Source: Nocardiopsis sp. YSL2 (lineage in GTDB: Bacteria > Actinomycetota > Actinomycetes > Streptosporangiales > Streptosporangiaceae). Taken from it: a stretch of 64,000 nucleotides of DNA. Positions 16,892 through 25,273 of the stretch are shown here, piece after piece. The stretch is from assembly GCF_030555055.1 (NCBI RefSeq), contig NZ_JAMOAO010000001.1:1488001-1552000 (forward strand). Direction: 5' to 3'. The notes under the pieces are model-generated. The model did no database searches. It saw nothing but the letters and a program-made list of their open reading frames with translations, and was not told where the DNA came from. The translations under genes were made by a program, and so were the position numbers. Numbering within the stretch: the first letter of the stretch is position 1; the number at the start of each line of letters is the position of its first letter.

Positions 16892-18460
16892 CTGACCAGC
16901 ACAGAAGTTCCTACGACATCCACCACAACGTTCCGCGACCTCGGTGTCAGCACCGAACTCGCCGACGCCCTGGAGGCCGAGGGGATCGTCGAACCCTTCC
17001 CCATCCAGGAGCTCGCGCTCCCGATCGCGCTCCACGGCAGCGACATCATCGGGCAGGCGCGCACCGGCACCGGCAAGACCCTGGCCTTCGGCCTCCCGCT
17101 GCTCCAGCGGTCGCAGGCGGCACCCGGCACACCCAAGCACCCCCGCGCCCTCGTCGTGGTCCCCACCCGTGAGCTGGCCATCCAGGTCGCCGCGGACCTG
17201 ACCACCGCGAGCAAGCGCAGCGGCACCCGTATCCTCACCGTCTACGGCGGCCGTTCCTACGAGCCGCAGATCAACGGACTCAAGGAGGGCGTCGACGTCG
17301 TCGTCGGCACCCCGGGCCGCCTGCTGGACCTGGAGAACCAGAAGCATCTGCGCCTGAGCGAGGTGTCGGCCGTGGTCCTGGACGAGGCCGACAAGATGCT
17401 CGACCTGGGCTTCCTGCCCGACATCGAGCGCATCCTCACCAAGATCCCGGCGGAGCGCCAGGTGATGCTCTTCTCGGCCACGATGCCGAGCGAGATCGTC
17501 TCGCTCTCGCGCAAGTACCTGCGGCAGCCCACCCACGTGCGCGCCGGGGACGACGACGACATCGACGGTTCCGCCATCACCGGGCAGATCACGCAGCACG
17601 CGTTCCGCACGCACCAGATGGACAAGATCGAGATGCTCTCGCGCCTGCTGCAGTCCGAGGAGCACGGCCAGAGCATGGTGTTCTGCCAGACCAAGCGGGC
17701 CTGCGACCGGGTGGCCGGCGACCTCAAGGAGCGCGGCTTCGCCGCCGCGGCCGTCCACGGCGACCTCGGGCAGAGCCAGCGCGAGCGCGCCCTGCGGGCC
17801 TTCCGCAACGGCAAGATCAACATCCTGGTCGCCACGGACGTGGCCGCCCGCGGGCTCGACGTGGACGACGTCACGCACGTCGTCAACTACGAGACGCCCG
17901 AGGACGAGAAGACCTACACCCACCGCATCGGCCGGACCGGCCGGGCGGGCCGCAGCGGCACCGCCGTCACTTTCGTCGACTGGCAGGAGATGCCGCGGTG
18001 GAAGCTGATCAACGGCGCCCTCGACCTGCCGTTCGCCGAGCCGGAGGAGACCTACTCCACCTCGCCGCACTTCTTCGAGGAGCTCCGGATCCCCAAGGGG
18101 ACCAAGGGCAGACTCGCCATGGACAAGCGCACCCACGCCGGTCTGGAGGCCGAGGAGGTCGAGGACATCGGCGACACCGGTGCACCGCGCGGCGCCAAGC
18201 GCGACCGTGACGGCGGCCAGGAGCGCGAGCGCTCCCGCGGCCGGAACCGCAACCGCTCCCGCCGCCGTACCCGCGGTGGCGAGCGCACCGGCTCCGAGGC
18301 CGCCGCCGACCGGACCGCTCCGGACACGTCGCCGAAGGCGTCCTCGGCGCCGGCCCGCGACTCACGCGAGAGCGCTCCCTCCGAGGAGGGCACGCGCCGG
18401 GTCCGCCGCCGTCGCCGCACCCGTGGCGGTGCCGCCCGTCGGGACCCCGAGAACACCTGA
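16892..18460 (+). CDS. rhlE: DEAD-box RNA helicase RhlE-like, apparent CTG start
   Basis: 522 residues if started at CTG 16892, reading L/M-TSTEVPTTS. The Q motif (GIVEPFPIQELALP), motif I (ARTGTGKT), PTRELAIQ, GTPGR, DEAD (VVLDEADKMLDLG), SAT, and HRIGRTGRAG all follow. The C-terminal 120 residues are a basic, Arg/Gly/Ser-rich RNA-binding tail. There is no ATG, GTG or TTG between the preceding in-frame TGA (16886-16888) and motif I; the first GTG is at 17156, beyond Walker A. GGAGG at 16879-16883 is 8 bases from the CTG. It probably unwinds structured RNA in ribosome assembly or decay. Confidence 0.87.
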   Translation: MTSTEVPTTSTTTFRDLGVSTELADALEAEGIVEPFPIQELALPIALHGSDIIGQARTGTGKTLAFGLPLLQRSQAAPGTPKHPRALVVVPTRELAIQVAADLTTASKRSGTRILTVYGGRSYEPQINGLKEGVDVVVGTPGRLLDLENQKHLRLSEVSAVVLDEADKMLDLGFLPDIERILTKIPAERQVMLFSATMPSEIVSLSRKYLRQPTHVRAGDDDDIDGSAITGQITQHAFRTHQMDKIEMLSRLLQSEEHGQSMVFCQTKRACDRVAGDLKERGFAAAAVHGDLGQSQRERALRAFRNGKINILVATDVAARGLDVDDVTHVVNYETPEDEKTYTHRIGRTGRAGRSGTAVTFVDWQEMPRWKLINGALDLPFAEPEETYSTSPHFFEELRIPKGTKGRLAMDKRTHAGLEAEEVEDIGDTGAPRGAKRDRDGGQERERSRGRNRNRSRRRTRGGERTGSEAAADRTAPDTSPKASSAPARDSRESAPSEEGTRRVRRRRRTRGGAARRDPENT

Positions 18461-18631
18461 CCCCCGAGGCGCCTGCATCCGGCGGGCGCCCCGGCCGACC
18501 GAACACGAGCGGGCACCGCGTGTCCCCGCGGTCCCGCCGCCCGTGACCGCCCCGGCGACCAGCACGACGGACGCCGGGGACGACCGGACCGGCGGGCGGC
18601 GGAGGTGGGGGATCGCCCGCCGACGATGCCC

Positions 18632-18637
18632 TAGGGT
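18632..18637 (+). promoter_or_regulatory. Candidate -10 (TAGGGT) giving a near-leaderless mRNA for the hydrolase gene
   Basis: TAGGGT ends 8 bases before the GTG at 18646, so transcription would begin at or next to the start codon. This fits the weak ribosome site there. Confidence 0.4.
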
Positions 18638-18645
18638 TGCCCGAC

Positions 18646-19554
18646 GTGAGTACACCTCAGTTCCTTTCCCTGCCGCCGGGCGTGCGGCGCACGGACCTGC
18701 CACTGGCCCACGGTCCCGTGGCCGCCCTGCGCGCGATGCCCACCTCCGGGGGCATCGAGTTGGCCCCCGCCGTCCTGGTGCACGGTTTCACCGGCAGCAA
18801 GGAGGACTTCATCGCCCTCCTGCAGAGCCTCGCCCAGGCGGGCCGGGAAGTGGTCGCCATCGACCTGCCCGGCACCTACGAGTCGCCCGGCCCCGAGACC
18901 CTGGCCCCCGCCCCGGACGCGCCGCGCCGCGACTACCGCCTGACCTCCCTGGGCGCCGTGGTCGCCGAGGTCGTCGACCAGGTCGGCGACGGCGGTCCCG
19001 TCCACCTGGTGGGCCATTCCTTCGGCGGGCTCGTGGTCCGCGAGACGGCCCTGTCCGAGAACGCCGCGCTGGCCTCGCTCACCCTGATGTGCAGCGGCCC
19101 CGCCGCTCTGGAGGGGCCCGGCGCGGTCAACGCCCGCAACCTCATCGCCGCGCTGTCGATGGACCCCACGTCCAGCCGGCTCGAAGAGCTGTGGGCGGAG
19201 CGGTTCGAGGCCGTGGCCGACGACCGCACCCCCGACCCCGAGATCCGCGAGTTCCTCCGCGCGCGGCTGCTGTCGAGCAGCGCGCAGGGGCTCATCCACA
19301 CCGCGGAGGACCTGCTCGGAGCCGACGACCGCGTCGCCGAGCTGGCCGCGCTGCGGCTGCCCACCCTCGTGCTCTACGGCGAGAACGACGACGCCTGGGC
19401 GCCGAACACGCAGGACTCCATGGCCAAGCGGCTGGGCGCCAAGCGCCTGGTGGTGCCGGGCGCGGGGCACTCCCCCAACGTGGAGGCCCCCGAGACGACC
19501 TCCAGCGCGCTCACCTCGTTCTGGAACGAGACGGAGTCCGTGGGCCGCCGCTGA
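18646..19554 (+). CDS. Alpha/beta hydrolase
   Basis: 302 residues. HGFTGSKEDF (oxyanion region, about 46-55), the nucleophile elbow GHSFGGL with Ser near 123, an acid in YGENDDAWAP and the catalytic His in GAGHSPNVEAP give a complete triad. No signal peptide, so probably a cytosolic esterase, lipase or C-C hydrolase of unknown substrate. GTG at 18646 is chosen; a TTG at 18637 is in frame. It sits 185 bases after rhlE on the same strand. Confidence 0.85.
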   Translation: MSTPQFLSLPPGVRRTDLPLAHGPVAALRAMPTSGGIELAPAVLVHGFTGSKEDFIALLQSLAQAGREVVAIDLPGTYESPGPETLAPAPDAPRRDYRLTSLGAVVAEVVDQVGDGGPVHLVGHSFGGLVVRETALSENAALASLTLMCSGPAALEGPGAVNARNLIAALSMDPTSSRLEELWAERFEAVADDRTPDPEIREFLRARLLSSSAQGLIHTAEDLLGADDRVAELAALRLPTLVLYGENDDAWAPNTQDSMAKRLGAKRLVVPGAGHSPNVEAPETTSSALTSFWNETESVGRR

Positions 19555-19577
19555 GGCCGCCCCCGCGAGCGTGGACA

Positions 19578-19616
19578 CGACGGCGCCGCCACTCGATCCG
19601 AGTGGCGGCGCCGTCG
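19578..19616. terminator. Perfect 18-bp bidirectional hairpin
   Basis: Eighteen paired bases with the 3-base loop ATC lie between the hydrolase stop (19554, +) and the stop of the metallo-beta-lactamase-fold gene (19636, -). Confidence 0.9.
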
Positions 19617-19635
19617 TCGGGTGTGCGGGCGCGGA

Positions 19636-20634
19636 TCAGACCCAGGAGTCGAAGTTGGCGTTCTCGGCGGCGACCGTGGTGGCCGGGCCCTGGTCCGGCA
19701 GGACGCGGGTGTCGCCGGGCAGGGACAGCAGCGCCTCGCCGATGGAGGCGAGCTGCTTGCTGTAGTCGATGGCGCTGTCGCCCACCTTGCCGGGCTCGCC
19801 CTTGCGCAGGGTGTCGCCGCTGAAGACCACGCCGAGCGAGCTGATGTAGTAGCCGACGCTGCCCGGAGAGGTGCCGGGCAGGGCGATGACGTCCACGCGC
19901 ACGTCGCCGATCTCGAAGGAGCCCTCGCCCTCGACCTCGATCTCGGGGCGGTGCTCGGCGCCGTGGAAGCGCCGCCAGATGCGCATCTCACGCGGGTGCA
20001 GTGCGATGTCGGCGTCGCCCTCCTCGGCGACCTTGATGGCCGACTCGATGTGGGGGCTGTAGCCGTTGGTGCAGGCCACGAGGTAGATCTCGCGGTCCCC
20101 GACGGCCTTGAGGATGGCGTCGGCGTCGTGGGCGGGGTCGATGACGATGACGCCGTCGTCGCCGGTGTCCACGATCCAGGTGTTGCTGACGATCTCGTGC
20201 TTGGTGCCGTCGAACTCGAAGACGCCCTCGGAGCGCACCCGGGTGATGCCCGAGGAGTCGGGTCCGGTCACGCCGGGCTCGGCCAGGCCCGCGTCGTCGA
20301 ACGGGTCGTCGCTCGCCGCCGCCTTGGCGGGCGCGTCGTCGGAGTCCTCGGACTCCTCGTCAGCGTCGGTCCCCCCGGACTCCTCGGAGTCCTCGGCGGT
20401 GTCGTCGGAGGCGTGGGCGTCCTCGGTCTTGTCGGACTCCTCCGCGCCGCCGGAGTCGTCCGCCTTGTCTGCCTTGGTGCCCTTGTCGCCCTCGGCGGTC
20501 GTGTCGGCCGCGGCTCCGGTCCCCTCGGAGCCGGTCTCCTCCTCGACCTCCTCCTGGGTGTCCACCGCGCCCTCCGCAGCGGAACCGGTGGCCTCCTGGC
20601 CGTCCTGCTTCTTCGACTTCCGCTTCCAGAACAC
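19636..20634 (-). CDS. Metallo-beta-lactamase-fold protein with lost metal ligands and an acidic N-terminal region
   Basis: 332 residues. Roughly the first 120 are a low-complexity stretch rich in Glu, Asp, Ser and Ala; the rest follows the MBL pattern. The signature HxHxDH is replaced: the strand after YLVACT reads NGYSPH, keeping one histidine at most. The usual GHTPGS reads GTSPGS and the late GHGP reads DQGP, while FSGDTL is kept. Thus most zinc ligands are missing and hydrolase activity is doubtful. The start is GTG (20632-20634) with GAAAGG upstream. There is no signal peptide or membrane helix. It could be a binding or scaffold protein; function unknown. Confidence 0.72.
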   Translation of the reverse strand: MFWKRKSKKQDGQEATGSAAEGAVDTQEEVEEETGSEGTGAAADTTAEGDKGTKADKADDSGGAEESDKTEDAHASDDTAEDSEESGGTDADEESEDSDDAPAKAAASDDPFDDAGLAEPGVTGPDSSGITRVRSEGVFEFDGTKHEIVSNTWIVDTGDDGVIVIDPAHDADAILKAVGDREIYLVACTNGYSPHIESAIKVAEEGDADIALHPREMRIWRRFHGAEHRPEIEVEGEGSFEIGDVRVDVIALPGTSPGSVGYYISSLGVVFSGDTLRKGEPGKVGDSAIDYSKQLASIGEALLSLPGDTRVLPDQGPATTVAAENANFDSWV

Positions 20635-20790
20635 GGTGTCAGACCTTTCGTCCAAGCTGGTATGGGTGCACTGCGACCATTGTGGCGGCACGCCGACTGT
20701 GGTCGTACCGTACCGTTCCCGGAGTGCTCGGCCAATGCCGGCCGAAGCACCGCCGGAGGAGCCGCGGTCACGACGCGGCCGGGCGCCGCG

Positions 20791-21666
20791 TCAGCCGTGC
20801 AGGAGGGCGGCCCCGGTGGCGGGCGCGGTCAGCTCCTCGAAGGCCTCCGCCGCGGTGGTCCGGCAGCCGAGCCGGCGCCCGGTCAGGCTGCCGTGGTCGT
20901 CGCTGGATCCGGTGACCGCCACGCCCAGGTCCCCGGCCACGCCCCGCCACTGCTTGGTCTGGGTGCGGTTGTGCGAGGGGTGGTCGGCCTCGATGGCCCC
21001 GAGCCCCGCCTCGACCATCCGCTCGACCAGATCGACCGGTACGGCGCCGTTGAGGGAGCCCTCCGCGCGCGCCGGGTGGGCCAGGGAGCACACGCCGCCG
21101 GCCGTCCGCACCAGCTCCACCGCCCGGACCGGGTCGAGCGCGTAGCGCGCCGCGTAGGCGGGTCCACCCGAGCCGATCCACCGGTCGAACGCGTCCTGCA
21201 CGTCCTTGGCCGCGCCCGCCTCCACCACGGCGCGGGCCAGGTGGGGACGGCCGATCGTGTTGGCGTCGGCGTACTCCTGGTCCCCGGCGCCGGCGATCTG
21301 CAGTACCCGCTCCCAGGTGACCTCCACCCCGAGGGCGCGGAGCTTGTCCACCATCTCTCGGGCGCGCGAGGCCCGGTCGGAGCGGATCCGGGTCAGTTCC
21401 CCGGCCAGCCCGGGGTGATCCGGGTCGAACAGGTAGGACACCAGGTGGACGCTGGACCCGGCGTGGGCGCAGGACAGCTCCATCCCGGGCACGAGGGTGA
21501 AACCGGCGGGCAGGTGGGCCGCGGCCTCCTTGATCCCCCCGACGGTGTCGTGGTCGGTCAGGGCGAGGACGTCCAGGCCCGCGGCGACCGCGTGGCCGAC
21601 GACGTCGGCGGGGGCATCGGTCCCGTCGGAGACGGAACTGTGGGAGTGCAGGTCGATACGCTTCAC
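20791..21666 (-). CDS. PHP-domain phosphoesterase
   Basis: 291 residues with the PHP motifs at the N-terminus (DLHSHSSVSDGT, LALTDHDTVGG), then PGMELSC, LAHPAR and GSSDDHG, which together build the trinuclear metal site. Family members of this size act on small phosphates, for example 3',5'-nucleotide bisphosphates or histidinol phosphate; the substrate here is not fixed by sequence. The start is GTG at 21664-21666 without a ribosome site, immediately after a -10 box. It is paired with the DUF6758 gene, an arrangement I recall from Streptomyces. Confidence 0.85.
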   Translation of the reverse strand: MKRIDLHSHSSVSDGTDAPADVVGHAVAAGLDVLALTDHDTVGGIKEAAAHLPAGFTLVPGMELSCAHAGSSVHLVSYLFDPDHPGLAGELTRIRSDRASRAREMVDKLRALGVEVTWERVLQIAGAGDQEYADANTIGRPHLARAVVEAGAAKDVQDAFDRWIGSGGPAYAARYALDPVRAVELVRTAGGVCSLAHPARAEGSLNGAVPVDLVERMVEAGLGAIEADHPSHNRTQTKQWRGVAGDLGVAVTGSSDDHGSLTGRRLGCRTTAAEAFEELTAPATGAALLHG

Positions 21667-21672
21667 CGAGCG

Positions 21673-21678
21673 ATTGTA
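21673..21678 (-). promoter_or_regulatory. -10 box TACAAT placed for a leaderless PHP transcript
   Basis: On the minus strand TACAAT ends 6 bases before the GTG start, so the mRNA should begin at the start codon. No ribosome site is present, which fits. Confidence 0.5.
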
Positions 21679-21722
21679 CGTAAGTCGCGGCGCGCCGGTG
21701 GCGCCTGGAGCCGTACGGCCGG

Positions 21723-22388
21723 TCATTCCTCGGAGGGACGCGGCTTGAGGCGGCGGGTCAGAAAGGGGCTGATCGCACCGAACGGCGGCTCCAGCCCCAC
21801 CCCCCCGTCGTTCATGTCGCGCAGGTCCCGCAGGGCGTTGACCTCGCACATGAGCAGGCCGGTGTCGGCGGAGGCGAACACCAGCCACAGCCAGTGGGCG
21901 AGCGCCTCTCCGGTGTAGACCGCGCGGTCACGGCCCATGTCCAGGTTCCACAGCGCGATCTCGTGGCCGTCGAAGCGGACCTTGGCGCTGGGCGCGTCCT
22001 TGTCGAAGCCGTCGCCGGGGTCGGGGCCCTCCAGCCCGGCCAGCCGGGCGCCGAGTCCCACGCCGGGGTCCTCGGCGACGATGGCGGCTTCGCCGACACC
22101 GCCCAGCGGACCCGGTCCCGACAGGGCGACGACGGTGGCGACGGAACCGGAGCGTTCGTCGCCGGCCTCGGCGAAGCCGGTCACCACCCAGCCGGGGGGC
22201 AGCGGCCATGGGATCCACACCGGGACCCGGGCCTGGGGCAGGAGTGCTTCGAGCGCTGCCGGACTCGGGGCGCGGACCTCCTGAAGAGGTGCCACCCGCC
22301 CGTGGACGGCGCACTCCCAGGCGCTGGTCCACAGCCCTGGAGGCTGGACCGCGCGCCCGCACCGTGGACACGATGGTTCGGTCTTCAT
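21723..22388 (-). CDS. DUF6758 protein with N-terminal zinc ribbon
   Basis: 221 residues. The N-terminus has CPRC, then a Cys and His in ECAVHG, a likely zinc ribbon. The body carries PVWIPWPLPPGWVVTG, SGPGPLGG, and GVGLGARLAG, features of the actinobacterial family I know as DUF6758; its function is unknown. The family is usually next to a PHP phosphoesterase, as here. ATG at 22386-22388. Confidence 0.7.
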   Translation of the reverse strand: MKTEPSCPRCGRAVQPPGLWTSAWECAVHGRVAPLQEVRAPSPAALEALLPQARVPVWIPWPLPPGWVVTGFAEAGDERSGSVATVVALSGPGPLGGVGEAAIVAEDPGVGLGARLAGLEGPDPGDGFDKDAPSAKVRFDGHEIALWNLDMGRDRAVYTGEALAHWLWLVFASADTGLLMCEVNALRDLRDMNDGGVGLEPPFGAISPFLTRRLKPRPSEE

Positions 22389-22427
22389 GCTGGTAGCGGT
22401 CTACCCGTCTGACCTGTACGGAAACGC

Positions 22428-22463
22428 CTCGTGGGCGGGTCGCGGAGGCGACCCGCCCACGAG
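22428..22463 (-). terminator. Perfect 16-bp hairpin after typA
   Basis: CTCGTGGGCGGGTCGC and its complement pair across GGAG, 42 bases past the typA stop. It lies between the typA 3' end and the start of the DUF6758 gene. Confidence 0.87.
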
Positions 22464-22504
22464 CGGTGCACAGCGGCCGGCGGCCCTGGGGCCACCGGCG
22501 CGGA

Positions 22505-24397
22505 CTACTTCTGCTGGCGCTTCTTGTTGGCCGTCATCCGGCCGCGCTCCTTCTGGTCCAGGACGACCTTGCGGATGCGCACGTGCTCCGGGGTGACCTC
22601 GACGCACTCGTCCTCGCGGCAGAACTCCAGCGCCTGCTCCAGGGAGAGCTTGCGCGGCGGCACCAGGCGCACGAGCTCGTCGCCGGTGGCCGAGCGCATG
22701 TTGGTGAGCTTCTTCTCCTTGGTGATGTTGACGTCCATGTCGTCGGCGCGCGAGTTCTCGCCGACGATCATGCCCTCGTACACCTCGGTGGTGGGCTCGA
22801 CGAACAGCGTGCCGCGCTCCTGGAGGTTGAACATCGCGAAGGGGACCGCGACACCGGCGCGGTCGGCCACCAGGGAGCCGTTGGGGCGGGTGCGCAGCTC
22901 GCCGAACCACGGCTCGAACTTCTCGAAGACGTGGTGGGCGATGCCGGTTCCGCGGGTCTCGGTGAGGAACTCGGTACGGAAGCCGATGAGGCCGCGGGAG
23001 GGGACCAGCCAGTCCATGCGCACCCAGCCGGTGCCGTGGTTGACCATGTTCTCCATGCGGCCCTTGCGCACGCTGAGCAGCTGGGTGATGGCACCCATGT
23101 AGTCCTCGGGGGCGTCCACGGTGAGGCGCTCGACGGGCTCGTGCACCTTGCCGTCGATCTGGCGGGTGACCACCTGCGGCTTGCCGACGGTGAGCTCGTA
23201 GCCCTCACGGCGCATCTGCTCGACCAGGATGGCCAGTGCCAGCTCGCCGCGGCCCTGCACCTCCCAGGTGTCGGGCCGCTCGGTGGGCAGCACGCGCAGC
23301 GAGACGTTGCCGACGAGCTCCTTCTCCAGGCGGTCCTTGACCAGGCGCGCGGTGACCTTGGCGCCCTTGACCTTGCCGACCAGCGGCGAGGTGTTGGTGC
23401 CGATGGTCATGGAGATCGCGGGCTCGTCGACCTTGATCAGCGGCAGGGCCACCGGGTTCTCCGGGTCGGCCAGGGTCTCGCCGATCATGATGTCGGGGAT
23501 ACCGGCGATGGCCGCGATGTCGCCGGGGCCCGCCTTCTCCGCGGGCTTGCGCTCCAGGCCGTCGGTCATGAGCAGCTCGGTGATCTTGACCTGCTGGATG
23601 GTGCCGTCGGTCCGGATCCACGCGACGTTCTGGCCCTTGCGCAGCTCGCCCTGCTGGACGCGGACCAGCGCTAGGCGGCCCAGGAACGGCGAGGCGTCCA
23701 GGTTGGTGACGTGGGCCTGCAGGGACCCGCCCGGGACGTACTCGGGGGACGGGATGGTGTCCAGGATAGTGGAGAACAGCGGCACGAGGTTGTCGTTCTC
23801 GGGCACCGTACCGTTGTCGGGGCGCTCCAGGGAGGCCTTGCCGTCACGGGCACAGGTGTAGACGATCGGGAACTCGATCTGCGACTCGTCCGCGTCCAGG
23901 TCCATGAACAACTCGTAGGTGTCGTCCACGACCTCGGCGATCCGGCTGTCGGGCCGGTCGACCTTGTTGATCACGAGGATGACGGGCAGCTTGGCGGCCA
24001 GGGCCTTGCGGAGCACGAAGCGGGTCTGCGGGAGCGGGCCCTCACTCGCGTCGACGAGCAGGACGACACCGTCGACCATCGACAGGCCGCGCTCGACCTC
24101 ACCACCGAAGTCGGCGTGGCCGGGGGTGTCGATGATGTTGATGACGACGTCGTCGCCCTCGGGCGTCGTGTAGTGGACGGCCGTGTTCTTGGCGAGAATG
24201 GTGATGCCCTTCTCGCGCTCCAAGTCGTTGGAGTCCATCACACGGTCGTCGACGTCCTGGTTCTCCCGGAACACACCGGACTGCCAGAGCATGGCGTCAA
24301 CGAGGGTCGTCTTGCCGTGGTCCACATGGGCCACGATGGCGACGTTGCGGAGGTCGCTGCGGCGTGCGGAGCCCTCGACGGGCGTAGCGCTGGACAT
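22505..24397 (-). CDS. typA: TypA/BipA translational GTPase
   Basis: 630 residues, full length for the family. The GTPase domain has AHVDHGKTT (G1), REKGITI (G2), DTPGHADF (G3) and NKVD (G4), followed by EF-G-like domains and the TypA-specific C-terminal domain. It binds the ribosome and helps late 50S assembly and stress adaptation. The ATG at 24395-24397 is preceded by AGGAG about 13 bases upstream. It stands alone with its own terminator. Confidence 0.96.
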   Translation of the reverse strand: MSSATPVEGSARRSDLRNVAIVAHVDHGKTTLVDAMLWQSGVFRENQDVDDRVMDSNDLEREKGITILAKNTAVHYTTPEGDDVVINIIDTPGHADFGGEVERGLSMVDGVVLLVDASEGPLPQTRFVLRKALAAKLPVILVINKVDRPDSRIAEVVDDTYELFMDLDADESQIEFPIVYTCARDGKASLERPDNGTVPENDNLVPLFSTILDTIPSPEYVPGGSLQAHVTNLDASPFLGRLALVRVQQGELRKGQNVAWIRTDGTIQQVKITELLMTDGLERKPAEKAGPGDIAAIAGIPDIMIGETLADPENPVALPLIKVDEPAISMTIGTNTSPLVGKVKGAKVTARLVKDRLEKELVGNVSLRVLPTERPDTWEVQGRGELALAILVEQMRREGYELTVGKPQVVTRQIDGKVHEPVERLTVDAPEDYMGAITQLLSVRKGRMENMVNHGTGWVRMDWLVPSRGLIGFRTEFLTETRGTGIAHHVFEKFEPWFGELRTRPNGSLVADRAGVAVPFAMFNLQERGTLFVEPTTEVYEGMIVGENSRADDMDVNITKEKKLTNMRSATGDELVRLVPPRKLSLEQALEFCREDECVEVTPEHVRIRKVVLDQKERGRMTANKKRQQK

Positions 24398-24505
24398 GGG
24401 AAAGCTCGATCTCCTGGTACTGGGTAGAGACCGCAGAATGCCACGGCCCGTAGCCAGTTTATGCGGTCAATGCGGTCTGATGGGGAAACGTGCAGGTCGC
24501 TCGGA

Positions 24506-24946
24506 TCACCGAGGGGCCCTGGGCGAGGGTTCCGCGGCGGTGAGGATCGCCGTCAGAGGGTCGAGGAACGGCACGTCGGCGGGCAACCAGTCCAGGTCGG
24601 GCAGCTCGGCGGCCGAGAGCCAGCGCAGGGACAGGTGTTCCAGCGGTCGCGGCTCGCCCTCGACCAGGTCGGCCCGCCACAGCCGGAGCACGGCGGGCCG
24701 CGTCCGCCCGGCGCCGGGCGCCGGGAAGGGCGCGTCGGCGCCGATCTGGTGCAGGGGCCGCACGCGCACGCCCAGCTCCTCATGGCATTCGCGGGCGACC
24801 GCGTCGGCGACCGACTCCCCGGGGTCGGCCTTGCCGCCGGGGAACTCCCAGCGGCCGCGCAGGGCGTGCGGTTCGGCGCGCTGGGCGGCCAGGACCCGGC
24901 CGTCCCGGATGATGGCCGCCGCCGCCACGATGAGTGTCTGGTGCAC
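24506..24946 (-). CDS. Nudix hydrolase (MutT-like)
   Basis: 146 residues. The Nudix box is complete: GKADPGE, seven residues, then RECHEELGV (about 38-60). The N-terminus ([16 protein letters not shown]) and WEFPGGK match MutT-type 8-oxo-dGTPases, so sanitising oxidised nucleotides is likely. GTG start at 24944-24946 with no clear ribosome site but a -10 box directly upstream. Confidence 0.87.
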   Translation of the reverse strand: MHQTLIVAAAAIIRDGRVLAAQRAEPHALRGRWEFPGGKADPGESVADAVARECHEELGVRVRPLHQIGADAPFPAPGAGRTRPAVLRLWRADLVEGEPRPLEHLSLRWLSAAELPDLDWLPADVPFLDPLTAILTAAEPSPRAPR

Positions 24947-24952
24947 GCGCCC

Positions 24953-24958
24953 ACACTA
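24953..24958 (-). promoter_or_regulatory. -10 box TAGTGT placed for a leaderless Nudix transcript
   Basis: On the minus strand TAGTGT ends 6 bases before the GTG of the Nudix gene, the same geometry as before the PHP gene. Confidence 0.45.
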
Positions 24959-25273
24959 GGGGGTCGTGGGCCGGGGTCCCACACCGCCGTACGGCGTCCC
25001 CGTGTGCCCCGGCCCGGCCGCGCGGGAGTCCGGGCGTCCGGGCCGGGGGTGCCGCGGCTCTCCGGGGAGAGTGGAAAGAGCGCGACGTCCGGGAACGGTT
25101 GTGGCCGTACGCCTGCGGAACCGGCGAACGACGCCGAGCCTATGCGCCCCGGCGTGGCCGTGGGCGGCATTGCCGGAGGTTCGGGTGGTCTTCACCGGTC
25201 GGAGTCGGCGCGTGTACCCGCCGGACACCGGACCCGGGGCCTGGGGGCGTGTTCCACGGATCCTCGCCCTCGG
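24959..25273. other. Intergenic region with no recognised gene
   Basis: About 315 bp between the recD2 stop and the Nudix promoter. It is GC-rich, with no convincing ribosome-site-led ORF, no long hairpin and no repeat that I could recognise. Confidence 0.5.

Noticed and set aside
15885..17238. Long minus-strand frames through the 121-bp repeats as an N-terminal extension of the ferritin-like protein
   Set aside because: They arise from stop-free repeat units in shifting frames; the ferritin-like fold starts at the ATG at 15888.
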